The notes beneath the pieces were generated by a model that saw nothing but the letters and a program-made list of their open reading frames with translations, had not been told where the DNA came from and ran no database searches. A stretch of DNA of 64,000 nt from Roseiarcus sp963781895. GTDB taxonomy: Bacteria > Pseudomonadota > Alphaproteobacteria > Rhizobiales > Beijerinckiaceae. Both the position numbers and the translations under genes were made by a program. This document shows, piece by piece, positions 1-14,591 of this stretch (position 1 is its first letter; every line of letters begins with the position of its first letter). The stretch spans positions 42,664 to 106,663 of the forward strand of contig CAWAIM010000046.1 in assembly GCA_963781895.1 (NCBI GenBank), read 5' to 3'.

Positions 1-641
1 ACGACCGCTTCGCAGGCGAGCGCGCCATTCTTCGTTGCGCCGAAAGAGAGCGCATCAACCCCCGCCCGCCATGTCATTTCGGCCGGCGAGCACCCGCAGG
101 AGACCAGCGCATTGGCGAATCTCGCGCCATCCATGTGAACGCCAATCCCTGCCGCCTTGGCGACGGAGCTGACTGCCAAGATTTCCTCGACGCGATAGAC
201 GGTCCCCGCCTCGCTCGCTTGCGACAGGGAGAGGGCGCCCGGTTGCGACGACTTCACGAGCCCTCGGGGGAAGCGCTCGAGCGTTTCCGCCAACGCCATC
301 GACGTGATCTTCCCGCCCTCTCCCGCTATCCCGACCAGCTTCGCGCCGCCGGTAAAAAGTTCGGGTGCGCCGCATTCGTCGTCGTGGATGTGCGCCTCCT
401 CATGACAGAAGACAGCGTCCCACGGCTTGGCCAGCGCCGACAGCGCCAGCGCATTCGCGGCCGTCCCCGTCGCGACCAAAAACGCCGCGACCTTGGTCTC
501 GAAGATTTCGCTCAATCGCGCTTCCGCTCGCGCTGTGTACTCGTCCTCCCCGTAGGCAGGCGTTTTAACGCGCGAAGACGCTACTATCGCCTCCAAAATT
601 TCCGGCGCGACGCTAGCGCCGTTGTCGCTTGCGAAGTTCAT
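1..641 (-). CDS. ltaE: Low-specificity L-threonine aldolase, 3' end cut by window edge
   Basis: PLP-dependent beta-eliminating lyase that cleaves L-threonine or L-allo-threonine to glycine and acetaldehyde in the cytoplasm. Read on the minus strand from the ATG at 641, the protein begins MNFASDNGASVAPEILEA, which is the usual family start. It continues without a stop to the window edge, about 213 residues, where a full protein has about 340. Visible family signatures are GTAANALAL near residue 60, HEEAHIHDDECGAPE near 85, GVHMDGARFANAL near 170 and FGATKNGALACEA at the truncated end. The last contains the lysine expected to carry PLP. The frame is clean. It is divergent from gltB across a 370-bp gap. 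The family call is firm; the exact substrate is not shown by sequence. Confidence 0.9.
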   Translation of the reverse strand, partial: MNFASDNGASVAPEILEAIVASSRVKTPAYGEDEYTARAEARLSEIFETKVAAFLVATGTAANALALSALAKPWDAVFCHEEAHIHDDECGAPELFTGGAKLVGIAGEGGKITSMALAETLERFPRGLVKSSQPGALSLSQASEAGTVYRVEEILAVSSVAKAAGIGVHMDGARFANALVSCGCSPAEMTWRAGVDALSFGATKNGALACEAV

Positions 642-1012
642 CTCGGCCTCGATCGAATTGAGCGGCCACGTTGCCTTACGCCGAGGCGCGTTGGCAATTC
701 ATCGGAGCAACGAGATCGTACCGCCAAAAAAACTGAGCCGCCCCGCTTGTGTGAGCGAACTATTTCTGGCATGGTCGTAACATAGGACAGGTTTGCTGAC
801 CATTTTTTGTGCGCTTGAGATTAATTCTTCGGCGCGGCCAGCTGAGCGGGGGCGGGGCGTTGTCGTATCGAACGACGAAAACGGATCGAAAAAAATCCGA
901 CGCATGAAGCCTTTGGGCCGCGCGCGACGCGGCCGTTTCAAGTCCACGATACGCCTTAAAAAGTCTGGAATATAGTCGCCTGTGGATCGCGACTCTGCGG
1001 GGAAGCGAAAAG
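642..1012. other. Intergenic region between threonine aldolase and gltB
   Basis: Divergent spacer of 371 bp with no credible gene. It should hold both promoters. A GC-rich hairpin can form at 916-934 (7-bp arms GGCCGCG/CGCGGCC around a 5-base loop), about 80 bp before the gltB start. It lacks a T-run, so I do not call it a terminator. Short open frames here are non-conserved and overlap each other. Confidence 0.5.
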
Positions 1013-5732
<4,720 letters not shown>

Positions 5733-5946
5733 AGCGCAACGGGCTCGATCCTGCGATTGTCGCGGCTGGGCCTGCGACGTATGTTTTGGCGATCGACGCG
5801 ATGCGAAAATTGAGGCGCGTCACGGCCTTCGCGCAAGCGGGTGGTCGGCTGGCGGCGGTCCGGACGTGAAGTGGCTTGGAAGTCAGATGGCGGTTGGAAG
5901 GTTGGCTCAATTCGGTCAGGCCGAGCGGCGTTAGGGGCGCAACAGT

Positions 5947-7365
5947 ATGGGTAAGGTGACGGGCTTTCTGGAAATTGACCGCGCGGACCGGCGCTACGCC
6001 CCGGCATCGGACCGAATCCGCCACTACCGCGAGTTCATGCTGCCGTTGAGCGAGGAGTTGACCCGCAATCAGGCGGCGCGCTGCATGAATTGCGGCATCC
6101 CTTATTGTCATACCGGCTGCCCAGTCAATAACCAGATCCCCGACTGGAACGACCTCGTGTATCGCGGCGATTGGCGGGAAGCGGCGCGCAATCTGCTTTC
6201 GACCAACAATTTCCCGGAATTCACCGGCCGCATTTGCCCAGCGCCTTGCGAAGCGTCTTGCACGCTCAATATCCAAGATGCGCCGGTGACGATCAAGACG
6301 ATCGAATGCGCGATCATCGACCGCGCCTTCGAGGAAGGCTGGGTGCAGCCGGAACCGTGCGCGCGCAAGACCGGCAAGACGATCGCCGTCGTCGGCTCGG
6401 GTCCTGCGGGCCTCGCCTGCGCGCAGCAGCTCGCGCGCGCCGGCCACGAGGTTCACGTCTACGAGAAGAACGCCAAGGCGGGCGGCCTGTTGCGTTATGG
6501 CATTCCGGACTTCAAGCTGGAGAAGCGCCATGTCGAGCGGCGAGTCGAACAGTTGGCCGCCGAAGGCGTCGTCTTCAATTACAACGTCCATATAGGCAGA
6601 ACGGTCAGCGCCGAGAGCCTCGTCGACAGTCACGACGCCGTCGCCCTCGCCGGCGGGGCTGAGGCGTCGCGCGATCTGCCTGTGCCCGGCCGCGATCTCG
6701 CCGGCGTGCACTTCGCCATGGACTTCCTGCCGCAACAGAACCGTCGCGTATCGGGCGAGCCGCTCGGCACGAACGAGCCGATCCTGGCCGGCGGCAAGCA
6801 CGTCGTTGTGATCGGCGGCGGCGACACCGGCTCCGACTGCATCGGCACTTCGATTCGCCAGGGCGCCCTGAAGGTCACGCAGCTCGAAATCATGCCGATG
6901 CCGCCCAAAGCGGAGGATAAGCTCATCACCTGGCCGAACTGGCCCCTCAAGCTGCGGACCTCGTCGAGCCACGAGGAAGGAGCCGAGCGCGATTTCGCTG
7001 TGATGACGAGCGCATTCGAAGGAGAAAACGGCATCGTCACCGGTCTCAGATGCACGCGCGTGGACGACAAGATGAAACCGATCCAAGGAACGGAATTCAC
7101 GCTCAAGGCCGATCTGGTCTTGTTGGCAATGGGCTTCGTCTCGCCTGTCCAGGACGGCCTCCTGACCGAACTCGGCGTTACTTTCGACGGCCGCGGCAAT
7201 GTCGCGGCCGACGTCTCGCGCTACGCGTCCTCGCGCGCCAAGGTCTACGCCTGCGGCGACATGCGGCGCGGCCAGTCGCTGGTGGTTTGGGCGATCCGAG
7301 AGGGTCGTCAATGCGCGGCGGCAATCGACGAAGCGTTGATGGGATCGACGGTGCTGCCGCGATAG
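5947..7365 (+). CDS. gltD: Glutamate synthase [NADPH] small subunit
   Basis: Small, FAD-containing subunit of glutamate synthase. It takes electrons from NADPH and passes them through iron-sulfur clusters to the FMN of GltB. The 472-residue protein has the N-terminal cysteine-rich region (RCMNCGIPYCHTGCPVNN, then GRICPAPCEASC) that binds the 4Fe-4S clusters. An FAD-binding GSGPAGLACAQQLA lies near residue 150, an NADPH-binding GGGDTGSDC near 295, and the C-terminal GDMRRGQSLVVWAI of the family near 438. The length is standard and the frame intact. It lies downstream of gltB in the same orientation and is probably co-transcribed. It converges on ctrA. Confidence 0.97.
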   Translation: MGKVTGFLEIDRADRRYAPASDRIRHYREFMLPLSEELTRNQAARCMNCGIPYCHTGCPVNNQIPDWNDLVYRGDWREAARNLLSTNNFPEFTGRICPAPCEASCTLNIQDAPVTIKTIECAIIDRAFEEGWVQPEPCARKTGKTIAVVGSGPAGLACAQQLARAGHEVHVYEKNAKAGGLLRYGIPDFKLEKRHVERRVEQLAAEGVVFNYNVHIGRTVSAESLVDSHDAVALAGGAEASRDLPVPGRDLAGVHFAMDFLPQQNRRVSGEPLGTNEPILAGGKHVVVIGGGDTGSDCIGTSIRQGALKVTQLEIMPMPPKAEDKLITWPNWPLKLRTSSSHEEGAERDFAVMTSAFEGENGIVTGLRCTRVDDKMKPIQGTEFTLKADLVLLAMGFVSPVQDGLLTELGVTFDGRGNVAADVSRYASSRAKVYACGDMRRGQSLVVWAIREGRQCAAAIDEALMGSTVLPR

Positions 7366-7470
7366 GAGTTGGATGACGGAGATCGCCGGCGCGAGAAAAC
7401 ACGCCTGCGCTCAATCTTTCGGCGCGCTTCGCTCATTTTGGATCGGCGGCGGCGGCGCCAGCGGGAAGAC

Positions 7471-8172
7471 TCAGGCCGGGATGCGGTCGTCGTTCGGCGA
7501 CGGCTCTCGCAATACATAGCCGCGCCCCCAGACTGTCTCGATGTAGTTGCGGCCGTTGGAGGCCATCGCCAGCTTCTTGCGCAGCTTGCAGATGAAGACG
7601 TCGATGATTTTGAGCTCCGGCTCGTCCATGCCGCCGTAAAGATGATTGAGGAACATTTCCTTGGTGAGCGTCGTACCCTTGCGCAGCGAGAGCAGCTCCA
7701 GCATCTGGTATTCCTTGCCGGTAAGGTGAACGCGCGCCCCGTCGACTTCGACGGTCTTCTGATCCAGATTGACGACAAGGTCGCCGGTAATGATGACCGA
7801 TTGGGCATGTCCCTTCGAGCGGCGCACGATGGCGTGAATGCGGGCGACCAGTTCGTCTTTGTGGAAGGGCTTGGTCAAGTAGTCGTCGGCGCCATGGCCG
7901 AGGCCTTTGACCTTGTCTTCGATGCCTGCCATCCCGGACAAGATGAGGATCGGAGTCTTGATCTTGGTCACCCGCAGCGAACGAAGCACTTCGTAGCCGG
8001 ACATGTCCGGCAAATTCAGGTCAAGCAGGATGATGTCGTAATCATAGAGCTTGCCGAGGTCGATCCCCTCCTCGCCGAGATCCGTCACATAGACGTTGAA
8101 CGTCTCCGACTTCAACATCAACTCGATGCTTTGAGCGGTCGCCGCATCGTCCTCGATCAAAAGTACCCGCAT
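7471..8172 (-). CDS. ctrA: Cell-cycle master response regulator CtrA
   Basis: OmpR/PhoB-type response regulator that controls replication initiation, division, motility and other cell-cycle genes in alphaproteobacteria. The 233-residue protein starts MRVLLIEDDAATAQSIELML, as CtrA orthologs do. The receiver domain (1-120) has the acidic pair D8/D9, the phosphoacceptor D51 in IILLDLNLPDMSGYE and K102-region TKPFH. The winged-helix DNA-binding domain (about 125-230) ends in NYIETVWGRGYVLREP. Conservation along the whole length separates it from ordinary OmpR regulators. It is divergent from the fliJ-like gene across a roughly 600-bp spacer with candidate CtrA half-sites, consistent with autoregulation. 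It ends in IPA, not the di-alanine of the Caulobacter protein. Confidence 0.96.
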   Translation of the reverse strand: MRVLLIEDDAATAQSIELMLKSETFNVYVTDLGEEGIDLGKLYDYDIILLDLNLPDMSGYEVLRSLRVTKIKTPILILSGMAGIEDKVKGLGHGADDYLTKPFHKDELVARIHAIVRRSKGHAQSVIITGDLVVNLDQKTVEVDGARVHLTGKEYQMLELLSLRKGTTLTKEMFLNHLYGGMDEPELKIIDVFICKLRKKLAMASNGRNYIETVWGRGYVLREPSPNDDRIPA

Positions 8173-8769
8173 GTTAGGCTCCCCACCTCGCCCTTTGCTT
8201 CGTGACCGCGTTCTCGCACGTCGCTTTCATGCCCAACCTTCGCCGGCGCGCAGCCGGATCGTACTCCGGACTGATTCGATTCGAAGAGTGACCACCAACG
8301 GTTAACAAATCCTGATTCCCTCGCGCAAGTCCCCTCATTCTTCCAAAGATCGATATCAATAATACATTGATATTTATCGATATTCTGATTTAGATACGAT
8401 TAAGGCGGTACATGAAGCTCCTCAGCCTAAGGAACTCATCAGACTCGAAGTTCCGCCTTTGATTGAAATGCGCCACCGAGTTCTTGAGTTTCTGAAAAAA
8501 CTACCGGCGCGATTGGCCTCCCCTTTGGATTGTTAACCAGGCGTGTAAAGGAATTGCTAACGCCGCGAGGATTTTCCAATTTTCTCAATAGTCGCGGCGA
8601 GCAGGCGCCGGCTGTCAGGCAACCGCAAATAGGCGCTCAGATGATCGCCGCCTTTATGTCCTGCGGTAAGGAACGGGAAACCTTCCCGTAGCATCGTTAG
8701 GCGGTCTCGGCTCGTGAGGCCGGAGACGGCGACGCTCTCTCGCGTGGCTGTTGCATGGAGCGCCCTGGA
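8173..8769. promoter_or_regulatory. ctrA-fliJ divergent regulatory region with CtrA-type half-sites
   Basis: Nearly 600 bp without a supported gene, clearly more AT-rich around 8340-8400 than its surroundings. Two TTAACC half-sites, the core of the CtrA recognition sequence, are visible. One is TTAACCGT on the minus strand at 8305-8298, about 125 bp upstream of ctrA. The other is TTAACCAG on the plus strand at 8533-8540. Neither has a perfect second TTAA at seven-base spacing, so these are candidates only. A spacer of this length fits the multi-promoter control known for ctrA in other alphaproteobacteria. Confidence 0.45.
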
Positions 8770-9138
8770 ATGAAGTCGCGGGACACGCTTATCCGGTTGA
8801 AGCGCTTTCAACTCGAAGAGAAACGTCGGCGCGTCCGGCAGATCGAGACGATGCTGGCCGAGTTCACGCGTATGACTGGCGACCTCGACCGCGAAATCGC
8901 AAACGAGGAAAAGCGCGCCGGCATTTCCGACCCCAACCATTTCGCCTACCCGACCTACGCCCGCGCGGCCTCGGTCAGGCGAGACAATCTGAAGAGCTCG
9001 ATTGCCGAGCTTGCCGGCCAGATCGAAGATGCGAAGGCCGCACAAGAAGAAGCGCAGGCGGAGCTCGTCAAATTTGAGACGCTCGACGTTCGCGACAAGG
9101 CGAACGAACGCCCTATCGAAGCGCTCGCCCGCGCCTGA
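8770..9138 (+). CDS. fliJ: Flagellar export chaperone FliJ-like coiled-coil protein
   Basis: A 122-residue, almost entirely helical, charged protein starting MKSRDTLIRLKRFQLEEKRRR. This is the usual opening of FliJ-like proteins encoded next to ctrA in Hyphomicrobiales. FliJ is the stalk-like chaperone of the flagellar type III export ATPase FliI. Heptad-like spacing runs through residues 10-110, and the tail is rich in Glu and Lys. I prefer the ATG at 8770 over the in-frame one at 8755 because GGAG lies about nine bases before it and it matches the family start. No fliI or other flagellar gene is in the window, so the flagellar role is inferred from synteny and coiled-coil character. Confidence 0.75.
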   Translation: MKSRDTLIRLKRFQLEEKRRRVRQIETMLAEFTRMTGDLDREIANEEKRAGISDPNHFAYPTYARAASVRRDNLKSSIAELAGQIEDAKAAQEEAQAELVKFETLDVRDKANERPIEALARA

Positions 9139-9433
9139 GGCGCTGAAGTCGCACGGCGCGCAACGCTAGAGATGCGTCTCGATCGCCTACGTCCAACCCG
9201 CTTTTCGGCACGCGCTCGCGCACCCGCGCCGCCCCGGCCCGGTCACGCCTTTCGCCATCCGCCGCGCCATGACATCCAAACACAGGGTTGAGGACCTTTG
9301 ACCGCGTTGCGGCCCGAGCGTCTATGCTTTATGGCTTTTTTCGGCGCTGCGAGATTGGCCGCAAGAAAAGGGCGAACCCACGGCCGAGCAGGCAGCCGTC
9401 CCGACAAGCGTTGAAGGTCGCGGGGAAAGTTTC

Positions 9434-10561
9434 ATGTTGATTGGAGTGGCCGCGGAAACGGACCCCGGCGAGACGCGAGTCGCCGCAAGTCCGGAAACGG
9501 TGAAGAAATTTGTCGGCCTTGGGGCGGAAGTCGTGGTCGAGCGCGGCGCGGGCGTCAATGCCGGCATGGTCGACGCCGACTATCAGTCGGCCGGCGCGCG
9601 CCTGGTCTCGGCCGAGGAGGCGCTGGGCGCTGATCTGTTATTGAAGGTCCGCAGACCGAGCGCTCGCGAACTCGCCCACCTTAAGGGCGGCGCGATCATA
9701 GTCGCGACGATGGACCCCTATGGCCACCAAGACGCGATCGAAGCAATGGCGAAAGCCGGGGTCGCCGCCTTCGCGATGGAGCTGCTGCCGCGGATCACGC
9801 GCGCCCAGGTCATGGACGTCCTTTCCAGCCAGGCGAACCTTGCCGGCTACCGCGCGGTGATCGACGCGGCGGCCGAATACGGGCGCGCGCTGCCAATGAT
9901 GATGACGCCGGCCGGGACGGTGCCCGCCGCCAGAATGTTCATCATGGGCGTCGGCGTCGCCGGCTTGCAGGCGATCGCGACTGGCCGGCGACTCGGAGCA
10001 ATCGTCACCGCCACCGACGTTCGCCCGGCCACGAAGGAGCAGGTCGAGTCGCTCGGCGCCAAATTCGTCGCCGTCGAGGATGATGAGTTCAAACAGGCCG
10101 AAACCGCAGGCGGCTACGCCAAGGAAATGTCGGAGGGCTACAAGGCCAAACAGGCGGCGCTCGTCGCCTCGCATATCGCCAAGCAGGACATCGTCGTGAC
10201 GACGGCGCTGATCCCAGGCCGCCCGGCGCCGCGTCTCGTCAGCGCCGACATGGTCGAGTCGATGCGCGCGGGCTCGGTCATCGTCGATCTCGCCGTCGAG
10301 CGCGGGGGAAATTGCGAGCTGTCCCGGCCTGGCGAATTGGCGACGAGCCAAAACGGCGTGAAGATAATCGGTTATTCCAATGTGACGCGCCTCGCCGCCA
10401 CCGCTTCGTCGCTCTACGCGCGCAATCTGTTCGCGTTCGCCGAGACGCTGATCGACAAGACGAACAAGGCGCTCGCGGTCAATTGGGACGACGAGCTCGT
10501 CAAGGCGACATGTCTGACCCGCGACGGCGCGATCGTGCATCCGAATTTTCAGCCGAAATAG
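9434..10561 (+). CDS. pntAA: NAD(P) transhydrogenase subunit alpha part 1
   Basis: NAD(H)-binding domain I of the proton-translocating transhydrogenase, which couples hydride transfer from NADH to NADP+ to proton entry. The 375-residue protein starts MLIGVAAETDPGETRVAASP, shared with alanine dehydrogenase and PntA. The Rossmann-fold region with GVGVAGLQAIATGRRLGA lies near 175, followed by TDVRPATKEQVESLGAKF. The family's mobile loop precedes TTALIPGRPAPRL. It ends at domain I, as in the split alphaproteobacterial arrangement, and is followed by pntAB (39 bp) and pntB in one operon. The frame is intact. Confidence 0.96.
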   Translation: MLIGVAAETDPGETRVAASPETVKKFVGLGAEVVVERGAGVNAGMVDADYQSAGARLVSAEEALGADLLLKVRRPSARELAHLKGGAIIVATMDPYGHQDAIEAMAKAGVAAFAMELLPRITRAQVMDVLSSQANLAGYRAVIDAAAEYGRALPMMMTPAGTVPAARMFIMGVGVAGLQAIATGRRLGAIVTATDVRPATKEQVESLGAKFVAVEDDEFKQAETAGGYAKEMSEGYKAKQAALVASHIAKQDIVVTTALIPGRPAPRLVSADMVESMRAGSVIVDLAVERGGNCELSRPGELATSQNGVKIIGYSNVTRLAATASSLYARNLFAFAETLIDKTNKALAVNWDDELVKATCLTRDGAIVHPNFQPK

Positions 10562-10600
10562 GCCTCGCCGGCCGCCCGCCACCGAGAATCGGAGAACCGG

Positions 10601-11028
10601 ATGGACAATCTCGACGCCGCAATCGCCAAACTCAGAGCCGCCGCCGAGGCCGCGCAGCAGGCCGCCCAATCCGTGCATGGGTACAGCGACCAGCTTGCCG
10701 CCGCGGGCCATGCCGCCTCGGGCGGCTCCATCGATCCGTTCGTGTTCCGGCTGGCGATCTTCGCGCTTGCCGTGTTCGTCGGCTATTACGTCGTCTGGTC
10801 GGTGACGCCGGCGCTGCATACGCCGCTGATGTCCGAAACCAACGCCATCTCGTCGGTCATCGTCGTCGGCGCGCTGTTGTCGGTCGGCGTCGCCGCGGTC
10901 GACAGCGGCTCGACCTTCGCGCGGTTGGTCGGCTTCATCGCGCTCATTCTCGCCTCGGTGAACATCTTCGGCGGGTTCCTCGTCACCGAGCGCATGCTGG
11001 CGATGTACAAGAAGAAGGGCGGAAAGTC

Positions 11029-11032
<4 letters not shown>
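10601..11032 (+). CDS. pntAB: NAD(P) transhydrogenase subunit alpha part 2 (membrane)
   Basis: Small membrane subunit that supplies the first transmembrane helices of the proton channel (domain II). The 143-residue protein has a soluble, Ala/Gln-rich helical N-terminus (residues 1-35). Three to four hydrophobic segments follow: about 48-68 (FRLAIFALAVFVGYYVVW), 82-102 and 108-130. The C-terminus LAMYKKKGGKS is typical. Its TGA overlaps the GTG start of pntB (GTGA), a sign of translational coupling. The larger E. coli PntA has domains I and II fused; here they are separate genes. Confidence 0.95.
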
Positions 11033-12431
<1,399 letters not shown>

Positions 12432-13103
12432 GGCTTCGGAGCCGGTCGCGCATTGTCTCGCGCCATCGACCGGCAGGATCTCCCGGCGCCCTGCGCTTTT
12501 GTCAGCGGCGAAGGTTTTTCAAAGCGTTAGGCGCCAGAATCGGCAACTTCGCAACGCCCGAGCCGATCGATCGTGGTCATGCCCGCTTTCGCGGGGACGC
12601 CAATGGTCGATGGCTCAATCCGTCGCCCGAATTCGCCCCGGCTTGGGATTTGCGGCCGTTTCTCAAACTCCTTGGCCCGTTCTTTTGAGTTCCGCTAAGG
12701 GGCTGGCGCCTTTTTGGGTCGCGGATTGCGTCTTTTCAATCGCTTGCGGCGCCATTCGGCGCCGATTCGTCGACCGCGTGGCCTTCGCGAGACCCGTGAG
12801 CTGCGCTTAAGCCCCCGGATCATCCCCCAAAGACGGGGACGAGGACCGGGAGCCGGACTGGGCTTTGCTCAAGACGTCCCGGCATGGGCGGCCGCGCGGA
12901 ACCGATTCCGGTTTCGATCCGAGCGGACGAGGCGCCAGCCCCAAATCCATGCCGAGAGCTTAAGACTTTGTGCCCCTCGCCGTTGTTCAGCGTGTCAACC
13001 CGCCCGCGTGAAGGCTAAAGGCGGCCGCTGCCCTCGGCGCCACAGGCGCGCCTCGATCCAGCGACGAGGGAGACCATAGCACGCTTTCTGATTTTCTCAA
13101 AGC
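12432..13103. other. Gene-free stretch after pntB
   Basis: About 670 bp with no supportable gene. Short open frames at 12499-12810 and 12714-13079 have skewed, arginine-rich translations, poor starts and no family resemblance. A TGCCCGCTTTCGCGGG-type short palindrome occurs near 12580, like dispersed intergenic repeats in this group. It forms the left border of the accessory islet. Confidence 0.5.
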
Positions 13104-13192
13104 GATTGTCGAAAAAACAAAAAGGCCGCGCCCCAACCGCCCGGCCGGGCGCGTCCCTCAATTGACGTGTCTCACCCGAGGGGCGCAGTCCA
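13104..13192 (-). repeat. 90-bp terminator-bearing repeat, copy 1
   Basis: Nearly identical to 15335-15424 in the same orientation: about five differences, one of them an indel. It contains a stem CGCGCCC/GGGCGCG around a palindromic CCCGGCCGGG loop. On the minus strand the stem is followed by GCC and a T-rich run, so it looks like a rho-independent terminator for minus-strand transcripts. The match continues about 40 bp past the hairpin (GACGTGTCTCACCCGAGGGG), so the whole unit was copied, not just a terminator. No minus-strand gene precedes this copy. Confidence 0.8.
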
Positions 13193-13260
13193 ACCTGACG
13201 AAAAGGGAATTGAGGTCATGTCACCGCAGTTCCAAGTAATTGCGCTTATCGAACAAGGGG

Positions 13261-13289
13261 TTGACTTGCTGTTTGAGATTAAATAAATT
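13261..13289 (+). promoter_or_regulatory. Candidate sigma-70 type promoter
   Basis: TTGACT at 13261-13266 and TAAATT at 13284-13289 are separated by 17 bp in an unusually AT-rich patch. The arrangement fits a housekeeping promoter. It points to the short exported-peptide ORF at 13386. This is a motif match only. Confidence 0.4.
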
Positions 13290-13385
13290 CTTAATTTCCT
13301 TTAGGGGAAGCCGTATGCGTTGCGAGCGAAGGCGTGATCTCTTGTGTCAGAAGGGGAATGGCTAAAAAAGAGGCGGAGGCGTGTG

Positions 13386-13481
13386 ATGCGAAAGCTGCTT
13401 TTCCGGGCGACGATTCTCGCCGCGATAGGTGTTGCAAGCTTTGGAGCGCAGGCGGGAACCGCGCCGGTCCTCGCGGACTGA
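13386..13481 (+). pseudogene. Orphan signal-peptide ORF (31 aa)
   Basis: After a strong AGGCGGAGG ribosome site, an ATG opens MRKLLFRATILAAIGVASFG, a textbook Sec signal peptide ending in AQA. The frame stops after eleven more residues. Reading on in the +1 frame gives a charged sequence (TERVLRPIDPIEQEKGDFRR) that might be the lost mature part, but I recognise no family. Either this is a secreted-protein gene broken by an indel or a genuinely tiny exported peptide. It lies 70 bp downstream of the candidate promoter, inside the accessory islet. Confidence 0.4.
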
Positions 13482-13628
13482 AAGGGTCCTTCGTCCAATC
13501 GATCCGATCGAGCAGGAGAAGGGCGACTTCAGGCGTGATCTCCATCACAGCGGCGGTTTAGCGAACGTGCATTGCATAGGTTCGCCAGCGGCCGTCCGCC
13601 GCGCCTTTACCGAGCGTGAGAAATTTGA

Positions 13629-13650
13629 GTTCCGGCGACAGTGCAATTTA
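13629..13650. repeat. Short repeat with GTTCCGG(T/C)GACAG core, possible IS end remnant
   Basis: A 22-bp sequence with GTTCCGGCGACAGTGCAA recurs at 14461-14482 (two differences). Its core recurs again at 16393-16408. Upstream of this copy is GAGCGTGAGAAATTTGA. The look is that of the terminal sequence of an insertion sequence, but no transposase gene is present. Confidence 0.5.
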
Positions 13651-13800
13651 GCGTAGAAACGGCGGTTGGAACGTCTAAGATACGCATAACATATTGAATT
13701 ATAACGTTTTTGCGCCAAGTTTTGCGAATGCTGAGCAGTTGGCGCCGTCTCGACAATTTCGATTGGTTACGTGTCAACTGCCGTTTCTAGGTCTACTTGC

Positions 13801-13860
13801 GACCGCGTCATCGCCGTAGTTCAGGCGCTGTCACCTTAACTCCCGCCCCATCACCGTAAT
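13801..13860. repeat. 60-bp imperfect repeat, left copy
   Basis: The first 23 bases, GACCGCGTCATCGCCGTAGT plus TCA, are identical to 14488-14510. The following 37 bases keep the pattern CTGTCACC(T/C)TAAC ... CACCGTAA. The two copies bracket the exported-protein gene at 13921. In the right copy the unit directly follows the GTTCCGG repeat, suggesting one compound element. Confidence 0.65.
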
Positions 13861-13920
13861 GTGCCGTAGTAGCGTATGCGTGACGTGCGTATTCAACCAA
13901 CAGGCGCGAGGGAGAATCAT

Positions 13921-14397
13921 ATGAAGTATCTTTTGAGCGGGGCAGCGTTGTTGGTGCTGGCGGCTGCAGGGCCAGCGTGGGCAAACAACGTCTTCGATTG
14001 TCAGGACGTCGGGATGTCGGCGCCCGAGCCCATCGGCGATCAGGAGGGCCACGCGATGATCGTGGACACCTTCAGCTGTCGCCTGACGTCCGGACCCATG
14101 GCGGGCGGCCTCCTGACCGGCATGGTCGCCTGGGAGATGAACAAGGGCGTGGGCACCCTGATCTCGGGCACGGGCACGATCCGCAAGCCGGGATCGCTGG
14201 TCATCTACAAGGATACGGAGGGCACGCTCAAGCTCATCGTGGACGACAAGGGACAGGTGACTGGCTTCACGGGCGCCGGGGCGGCCGACTGGGTGTTCGC
14301 CTCGGGCGACGCCGCTCCCCTGAAGGGGAAGGTGTTGCCTTGGACCGCCAAGGCCACGGGACCGGGAACGTTCGCCGTCGAGGAGAAGACTGACTAG
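13921..14397 (+). CDS. Exported protein of unknown function
   Basis: A 158-residue protein starting MKYLLSGAALLVLAAAGPAW with a cleavage site after AWA, so secreted or periplasmic. The start at 13921 has GAGGGAG a few bases upstream. The mature part contains two Cys (in FDCQDVG and TFSCRLTSG, about 27 residues apart) that could form a disulfide. It is rich in Gly, Thr and Val with alternating polarity, suggesting a beta-sheet fold. I do not recognise the family. It lies between two copies of a 60-bp repeat, which suggests acquisition or mobilisation with the repeats. Its neighbour downstream is another exported protein in the same orientation. Confidence 0.7.
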   Translation: MKYLLSGAALLVLAAAGPAWANNVFDCQDVGMSAPEPIGDQEGHAMIVDTFSCRLTSGPMAGGLLTGMVAWEMNKGVGTLISGTGTIRKPGSLVIYKDTEGTLKLIVDDKGQVTGFTGAGAADWVFASGDAAPLKGKVLPWTAKATGPGTFAVEEKTD

Positions 14398-14460
14398 CCC
14401 AGCGAAATACCATGCCGCCTGCAAATGAAGATGGGCGGCATGGGACACAAGGAAAGCAGA

Positions 14461-14547
14461 GTTCCGGTGACAGCGCAATTTACTTAGGACCGCGTCATCG
14501 CCGTAGTTCACTGCCCTGTCACCCTAACCCTTGCACTGCCACCGTAA
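14461..14547. repeat. Compound repeat, right copy (GTTCCGG core plus 60-bp unit)
   Basis: 14461-14482 repeats 13629-13650, and 14488-14547 repeats 13801-13860. The two subunits are adjacent here but separated by about 150 bp on the left side, so the left copy may be interrupted. Together they flank the gene at 13921. Confidence 0.65.
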
Positions 14548-14591
14548 CCCTCAGCCTAACAACATTCGTGTCAAACCTGATGGAGGAGCAG

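Noticed and set aside
916..934. GC hairpin upstream of gltB as a terminator or riboswitch
   Set aside because: No T-run and no recognisable aptamer; a stem of this size is expected by chance in GC-rich DNA.
8557..9045. Minus-strand ORF overlapping fliJ and its upstream spacer
   Set aside because: Overlaps the well-supported FliJ-like gene; no family resemblance.
12499..13079. Short plus-strand ORFs after pntB
   Set aside because: No ribosome site, no conserved features and strongly Arg-skewed composition.
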